This document shows, in pieces, positions 11,936 to 15,707 of a stretch of DNA of 15,707 nucleotides. Each line of letters begins with the position of its first letter. Position 1 is the stretch's first letter. The notes below the pieces were generated by a model. It had not been told where the DNA came from. It worked only from the letters and a program-made list of their open reading frames with translations, and made no database searches. The stretch spans positions 1 to 15,707 of the forward strand of contig CAKSLR010000026.1 of NCBI GenBank assembly GCA_934467435.1. Direction: 5' to 3'. This stretch comes from an uncultured Eubacteriales bacterium. Its GTDB lineage: Bacteria > Bacillota > Clostridia > Oscillospirales > CAG-272. The position numbers and the translations under genes are program-made.

Positions 11936-14191
11936 ATGATGAAACATACCACAAGAACCCGCACTCTTGCCATGGCGCTGGCACTGGCAAGCCTCTTCCT
12001 TTTGGTGCCTTCCCTGGCGCTGCCCCTTGCGGCGGCGGAGGAAACGCCTGCCTGGAAGGATTATGAAAGTACCTTTGATACCACCACCGCCTACGGCACC
12101 CAGTACACCGTCAGTGCGGAACCGTATGAAGGCACCGCCGAAAAAGTCACGCAGAACTGCGTCAAGTGGACCGGGGACTGGCAGGTCGGCTACCGTTCGG
12201 GCAGCACCTTCACCCCCTATACCTCGTGGGAGAGCCTCAACGGCATCGCATGCTACGGGGCAAACAACTCGAATGACCTGTGGCAAAAGGGCGGTCTTTA
12301 CAAGAACGGAACGGTCATTGCTCCCAAGGATGTGGAGACGACCCTGCGCTATACCGCGCCTTATGACGGCACCTTGAACTGGGGCGCCGCAATCACTACA
12401 AGAGATAATGCCGGTTTGCATATCTTCCGTGTGGAGCAGAACGGCTACCAGGTTTACCCGGTATCGACAGGGGTAGAAACCGAAAAGCAGAAAACCTACG
12501 AAACCGGCACACTCTCGCTCGCCGTCCGGGCAGGGGATACGGTGGATCTGATCGTGACCCGGCAGAAGGTGGATGGAAATTCCAGCTGGTTTGCCGCGAA
12601 AATGGTTGCCACCGCATCGTATGCCGCAGGGTATGCCGAAATCACCCGCATCATCGACAACCTGCCCGATGAAACGGCGACAGAGGAAGTCAATTCGGTC
12701 ACCTATAAAAACGGCTGGGAATACATCGTGTACCCCGGCGGGGATATGACCGGGGCAGCCGTGGTGCCGAAAAACCGCATGAAGGGCGGTGATACCTCCA
12801 CCGTCTATTCTTCGATTTATGACGGTGCGGGTCACGTCGGTGAATACAATACGGGCAAATCCGTCCTGGTGTTTGCCGGGAATGATTATTGGGGCAAAAA
12901 GGGCACGCTGTCGCCCATGGCGTCGGATATCGCCGGCTTCCGTTATACGGCAGAAAAGACCGGGTTTGTCCTTTGCTCCTTCAATGAGATCGGCGCGTTT
13001 GCCAAAACCGGCAGCGGCGTTCCCGTGGATGATACGGATGCCGCCAATTCCTCCTTTGCCATCTTTGTCGGCGGTGAGAAGGTCTGGCCGGCAGGGGAAG
13101 AGTGGAAAACCTTTGAGAGCATCGGCCACCACGGCGGGGATGCGGACCTTTCTTACCCTGCCGAGATCTTTGTGTCTGCCGGCACGGTCATCGAGTTCCT
13201 TGTGCGGGATAACCGCACTACCGGCGGCGGGCAGAGCAATCATCAGAGCCGCGGTGTGGCGGTCTTCGGTTCGGTGGCTTATACCGGGCTGACTTCCGAC
13301 GTCAGCATCACGGGCGCGGCTTCCCTTGGCAGCAGAATTGCGTTCCGCTTCGGCGAGCCGCAGGCAGATGCCGCCTACTTCTCGAACGTCACGCTCAAAA
13401 ACGTAACCTGCACGGCAGAGGATGCCGTTTTTGCGGAAAATGTCATCACCGGCATCAAAGCAAATGAGATGACCGCCGAGATTAGCTATGAACTGCACGC
13501 CGACATCACCACCCCGCTCGGTGAGAAGCGCACGGATGTGCTGTTTGAAAAGAAGACCACGTCGGTTGCCGCTTACCTGCGCACCCTGATCGGCGATGCG
13601 ACACAGACGGCAGAAACCCGGGATCTTGCCATCTCCGTTCTTCATTACGGTGCCGAGGCGCAGAAGTATTTTGCCACCGGCCCGATTCCCGAGAAGGAAC
13701 TTGCCGACTATGGCATCGGCGCGGTTTCGTTTGACACGACGGAGCCGAAGAGCGACTACGCACAAAGCGCAGATGCCGCGGCCCGCTACACCTTCTCCTC
13801 TGCTTCGCTGCTGCTGCAGGATGAATTGCGTGTGAAAGTCTCCCTTGACCTCCTTGACGGCAAAACCGCCGCCGATCTTGCCGGCCTGCGTCTGCAGGTG
13901 GCGGGGAATGAGGCGTTTTCCGGCGCCTCGACCTATGAGGTCATTGCCCGTGCGGATGATGTGGGCGGCAAATACCTCAAAGCCTACTTTGCCGTTCCGG
14001 CAAATGAGTTTGCCCGGAAGTTCTATGTGCGGTTGGTGGATGCGGAAGGCAACGCCGTCAGCACCACGCTGACCTACAGCGTTTCGTCCTACATCGCCCG
14101 TATGTCGGGGGATGCGACGTCCCTTGCCCTGCTCACTGCCATTCATACCCTCGGCACTGCCGCCACCCGTTATGCGGACGTGACGGCGTGA
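11936..14191 (+). CDS. Secreted two-domain protein with duplicated C-terminal tail motif
   Basis: A 751-residue exported protein. A basic start (MMKHTTRTRT) is followed by a long hydrophobic core and a likely signal peptidase I site after LPLAAA (residue 34). Two similar beta-sandwich-like domains follow, about 40-225 and 240-455. RYTAPYDGTLNW and LAVRAGDTVDLIV in the first match RYTAEKTGFVLC and IFVSAGTVIEFLV in the second, suggesting duplication and carbohydrate or surface binding. The C-terminal 300 residues carry two copies of a motif: SVAAYLRTLIGDAT...HYGAEAQKYFA (about 540-580) and SVSSYIARMSGDAT...TLGTAATRYAD (about 715-749), a tail I associate with extracellular proteins of gut Clostridia. 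There is no LPXTG, SLH or C-terminal membrane anchor. ATG 11936 is preferred over 11927, which sits on the AAAGGA site. No catalytic motif is recognised. Confidence 0.82.
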   Translation: MMKHTTRTRTLAMALALASLFLLVPSLALPLAAAEETPAWKDYESTFDTTTAYGTQYTVSAEPYEGTAEKVTQNCVKWTGDWQVGYRSGSTFTPYTSWESLNGIACYGANNSNDLWQKGGLYKNGTVIAPKDVETTLRYTAPYDGTLNWGAAITTRDNAGLHIFRVEQNGYQVYPVSTGVETEKQKTYETGTLSLAVRAGDTVDLIVTRQKVDGNSSWFAAKMVATASYAAGYAEITRIIDNLPDETATEEVNSVTYKNGWEYIVYPGGDMTGAAVVPKNRMKGGDTSTVYSSIYDGAGHVGEYNTGKSVLVFAGNDYWGKKGTLSPMASDIAGFRYTAEKTGFVLCSFNEIGAFAKTGSGVPVDDTDAANSSFAIFVGGEKVWPAGEEWKTFESIGHHGGDADLSYPAEIFVSAGTVIEFLVRDNRTTGGGQSNHQSRGVAVFGSVAYTGLTSDVSITGAASLGSRIAFRFGEPQADAAYFSNVTLKNVTCTAEDAVFAENVITGIKANEMTAEISYELHADITTPLGEKRTDVLFEKKTTSVAAYLRTLIGDATQTAETRDLAISVLHYGAEAQKYFATGPIPEKELADYGIGAVSFDTTEPKSDYAQSADAAARYTFSSASLLLQDELRVKVSLDLLDGKTAADLAGLRLQVAGNEAFSGASTYEVIARADDVGGKYLKAYFAVPANEFARKFYVRLVDAEGNAVSTTLTYSVSSYIARMSGDATSLALLTAIHTLGTAATRYADVTA

Positions 14192-14229
14192 GCGCGGTCG
14201 GCGGTTTGCTGAAAAAATCGCTCTTTTTT
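14190..14229 (+). terminator. Possible weak terminator after the secreted protein gene
   Basis: GAGCG (14190-14194) can pair with CGCTC (14219-14223), which is followed by TTTTTT. An inner TCGGC/GCTGA stem may stack inside. The outer stem is only 5 bp and encloses unpaired bases, so the call is tentative. Confidence 0.4.
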
Positions 14230-14255
14230 CCAAAAAAATTATTTTCTTTGCACAG

Positions 14256-14284
14256 TTGACAAAACCGGGATTCTGTGATAAAAT
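14256..14284 (+). promoter_or_regulatory. Near-consensus sigma-A promoter for the 43-residue peptide gene
   Basis: TTGACA (14256-14261), an exactly 17-bp spacer, then TAAAAT (14279-14284). This is one of the two strongest promoters in the window by match to consensus, and it lies 68 bases before the peptide start. Confidence 0.9.
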
Positions 14285-14352
14285 GAGCGTATAAAATGTG
14301 AAGAAGATTTTTTACGACGGACATTGTGACGGATAAAAAGGGGGGCTTTTTT

Positions 14353-14484
14353 ATGACGTATGAATCTCCGAAAATGGAGTGGGTGGCATTCCCGAAGGAA
14401 GACCTGATGGATTCACCGGAAACCTATTCCCTTGCTGCCGATTGTTTTGAGATGCCGACGGTAAAGCAGATGCTTGGTCAGTAA
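14353..14484 (+). CDS. 43-residue acidic peptide, own transcription unit
   Basis: A short ORF starting MTYESPKMEWVAFPKEDLMD and ending with one cysteine (AADCFEMP) and TVKQMLGQ. AAAAGGGGGG lies 8-9 bases before the ATG, a consensus promoter is 68 bases upstream and a strong terminator begins 4 bases after the stop. This full set of expression signals around such a short frame is the main evidence that it is real. The N-terminal pattern Y-E-x-P-x-M-E-x-V-x-F-x-x-E-D resembles small peptides of unknown role that I associate with Clostridia, some of which look like RiPP precursors; this is recollection, not a search. No modifying enzyme or exporter gene is adjacent. It has no signal peptide or membrane segment. 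It could be a peptide precursor, a signalling peptide or a small regulatory protein. Confidence 0.7.
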   Translation: MTYESPKMEWVAFPKEDLMDSPETYSLAADCFEMPTVKQMLGQ

Positions 14485-14487
14485 TCG

Positions 14488-14530
14488 AAAAAAAGAACGG
14501 CGCCCGCTGTGCGGGCGCCGTTCTTTTTTT
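14488..14530. terminator. Strong bidirectional terminator after the peptide gene
   Basis: A 13-bp perfect stem, GAACGGCGCCCGC (14495-14507), loop TGT, GCGGGCGCCGTTC (14511-14523), flanked by A7 on the left and T7 on the right. It should terminate on either strand and insulates the peptide unit. Confidence 0.95.
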
Positions 14531-14543
14531 CGGGGATTCGACG

Positions 14544-14563
14544 GGGCGCCGCGTTCGGCGCCC
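14544..14563. repeat. GC-rich inverted repeat in a gene-free stretch
   Basis: GGGCGCCG (14544-14551) and CGGCGCCC (14556-14563) around CGTT, without a T-tract. It lies in the non-coding 14531-14646 region between two terminators. The surrounding sequence is GC-rich and of uneven composition, and may be an interspersed intergenic repeat. Nothing coding is seen there. Confidence 0.4.
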
Positions 14564-14646
14564 TGCGGGGGCTTTGGTACCGGGTTGCCGACGAAAACGC
14601 CGCTTTTTAACACCGCGGGCACCGGCGAAGTCGCCCTTGCCGAACG

Positions 14647-14674
14647 AAAAAAGCCCTGCGCAGGCAGGGCTTTT
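14647..14674 (-). terminator. Terminator of the leftward oxidoreductase operon
   Basis: The stem GCCCTGC (14653-14659)/GCAGGGC (14664-14670) is flanked by AAAAAA on the left and TTTT on the right. Read on the minus strand it has a U6 run and begins 4 bases past the oxidoreductase stop codon, exactly where a terminator is expected. Confidence 0.92.
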
Positions 14675-14678
14675 CCTT

Positions 14679-15518
14679 TTATACTTTGACCAGGGTAAAC
14701 GGCGTTTCTCTTGCGCGGCGGATTGCCTCAATCAGAGCGATGACGGCAATCGTTTCTTCTTTCTTCACCGGCACACCCTTGCCGTCAAACATATCCAACA
14801 CGGCAGAGAGCAGGTTCATAAAGAAGTCCCGCGAGAGGTTCAGATAGGTGCCGGGCTTGTTTTTCTTCCACTCCACACTCACCGAGAAACCGGGGGCACC
14901 CTCCACTTCAAACATATTGAGCGAGGCGGTGCGCCCGTCCCGGTACAGGAGGGCAGCCGTCACGTTTTTGGTGTGGTTGGTCACCATCACACTGTCTACT
15001 TCACTTCCGAGCAGGCGTACGGCAATTTCGGTGAAGTGGATGGTGTAAATGTCAAATGCGCCCCAGCCGTTGACCGAAACGCTCTGTACGGGCTCGGTAA
15101 TGTCACGCAGTTCCGCGGCAAAGCGCAGGGCGGAGGAAGAGAAGGTCGGCACGCCGTACTTCTCCGCCTCGGCAAAAATCGCCTCTGCCGTCGCGCGGTC
15201 CAGCGCAAAGGTTTTGTCGATGTAGCAGGGCTTGCGGCAGGGGAACACCGCTTTGGCGTAGCGCAGATGGTTTTCGGGGTTGTCGGGCGAAAGAATCAGA
15301 ATAAAATCCGCCTTCCCGCACAACTCTTCAATCGTTCTGCAACGGGTAACGCCGTATTTTTCACACCAGGCGTCGGTGGTCAGCCCGCCTTTCGGGGAGT
15401 CTATCTCCCCCCAGGCGTAGGCGACCTCGTAGCCGCGGTTCAGCTGCCGGATCCAGTCCGGGTAGTTATTCGCGTGCCACTCGTCCAGATAATAGTCTAC
15501 AAAACCGATGGTCTTCAC
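14679..15518 (-). CDS. Gfo/Idh/MocA-family oxidoreductase, short variant
   Basis: A 279-residue protein with an N-terminal Rossmann-like region and a C-terminal Gfo/Idh-type domain. It opens MKTIGFVDYYLDEWHANNYP, where the usual GxGxxG nucleotide-binding loop is replaced by GFVDYYL. IEELCGKADFILILSPDNPE is the conserved strand-4 region. YIDKTFA (Lys102) aligns with the EKP motif that carries the catalytic lysine, and WGAFDIYTIHFTEIAVRLLG fits the substrate-domain helix. It is shorter than the usual 330-370 residues. The GTG at 15518, 6 bases after GAGG, is preferred; GTG 15530, overlapping the upstream stop as GTGA, is the alternative. It lies 8 bases after another member of the family, so the two are probably coexpressed and may act in sequence on a sugar or inositol-like compound. 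Substrate and cofactor use are unknown. Confidence 0.85.
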   Translation of the reverse strand: MKTIGFVDYYLDEWHANNYPDWIRQLNRGYEVAYAWGEIDSPKGGLTTDAWCEKYGVTRCRTIEELCGKADFILILSPDNPENHLRYAKAVFPCRKPCYIDKTFALDRATAEAIFAEAEKYGVPTFSSSALRFAAELRDITEPVQSVSVNGWGAFDIYTIHFTEIAVRLLGSEVDSVMVTNHTKNVTAALLYRDGRTASLNMFEVEGAPGFSVSVEWKKNKPGTYLNLSRDFFMNLLSAVLDMFDGKGVPVKKEETIAVIALIEAIRRARETPFTLVKV

Positions 15519-15526
15519 GCTCTGCC

Positions 15527-15707
15527 TCACAGCACAATCTCACGGTGCTTTTCTGCCGATGCGTAGAGGGTATCCAGCAGTTTGGCACTTTCGAGAATGT
15601 TGTCGATGTAGGTCTTGGTCTTTTCGCCCGTCTCGCAGGCACGCAGGAAGGCGGCATCCTCGGAGGCATACTGGTTGTTGACGTCGTAAAGCGGTTCTTT
15701 CTTCACC
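15527..15707 (-). CDS. C-terminal end of a second Gfo/Idh/MocA-like oxidoreductase (partial)
   Basis: Reading leftward from the window edge, 59 codons are open to a TGA at 15527-15529. The end, AAFLRACETGEKTKTYIDNI then LESAKLLDTLYASAEKHREI and VL, is the typical C-terminal helix pair of Gfo/Idh/MocA proteins (an FLRACETGE-type motif and a LLDTLYASAE helix). The remainder, including the nucleotide-binding domain, is outside the window. It immediately precedes another oxidoreductase gene on the same strand, so it is the upstream gene of that operon. Confidence 0.75.
   Translation of the reverse strand, partial: VKKEPLYDVNNQYASEDAAFLRACETGEKTKTYIDNILESAKLLDTLYASAEKHREIVL

Noticed and set aside
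11822..14233. An 803-codon minus-strand frame opposite the secreted protein
   Set aside because: The plus strand has a signal peptide, domain repeats and an operator. The antisense frame shows only low-information Arg/Gly/His sequence.
14351..14731. A 126-codon minus-strand frame over the peptide unit and two terminators
   Set aside because: It is Arg/Lys/Pro-rich, includes two terminator stems and overlaps a better-supported peptide gene. This is typical of spurious frames in GC-rich intergenic repeats.
1..15707. CRISPR arrays, tRNA or rRNA genes, insertion sequences
   Set aside because: No regularly spaced repeats, cloverleaf sequences, rRNA-like conserved blocks or transposase motifs were seen while reading both strands.

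Overview
The window looks like chromosomal DNA from a GC-rich, spore-forming member of the Clostridia, probably a gut or rumen lineage such as the Oscillospirales. The spoVAC-spoVAD-spoVAE trio gives the endospore assignment. Strong Shine-Dalgarno sites, a lipoprotein solute-binding protein, a secreted protein with a tail typical of gut Firmicutes, and many short operons with intrinsic terminators fit the same group. The exact taxon is inference.

Layout, left to right. The last 34 codons of an unknown gene (1-105) end at a strong terminator. Positions 181-386 hold a regulatory region with a bipartite, AraC-type-looking operator and a 12-bp inverted repeat. It drives a large parallel beta-helix protein (387-3305) and a solute-binding lipoprotein (3349-4872), closed by a terminator. 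Next is an AT-rich island (about 4905-5580). It contains a near-consensus promoter, a SAM-I-family riboswitch with a terminator/antiterminator switch but no P4 helix, an 80-codon orphan gene, a bidirectional terminator, and a C-terminal gene remnant on the minus strand. The spoVA operon runs leftward (7415 to 5588). Diverging from it is a rightward operon (7570-10846) of a lyase-like alpha/alpha-toroid protein, a short-chain dehydrogenase and an AraC-type regulator.

A parvulin-type prolyl isomerase follows with its own promoter (10936-11679) and a long hairpin. A second copy of the bipartite operator (35 of 38 bases identical to the first) precedes a secreted two-domain protein (11936-14191). 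A compact unit of consensus promoter, 43-codon peptide gene and terminator occupies 14256-14530. Two Gfo/Idh/MocA-family oxidoreductases run leftward to the right edge; the outer one is truncated by the window.

How it fits together: most of the window is carbohydrate capture and processing, with a binding protein, a beta-helix enzyme, a lyase, a secreted carbohydrate-binding-like protein and sugar oxidoreductases. The repeated operator suggests the beta-helix/SBP operon and the secreted protein belong to one regulon; the AraC protein at 10043 is a candidate regulator but this is not shown. The least explained parts are the riboswitch-controlled orphan in the AT-rich island and the 43-residue peptide unit.
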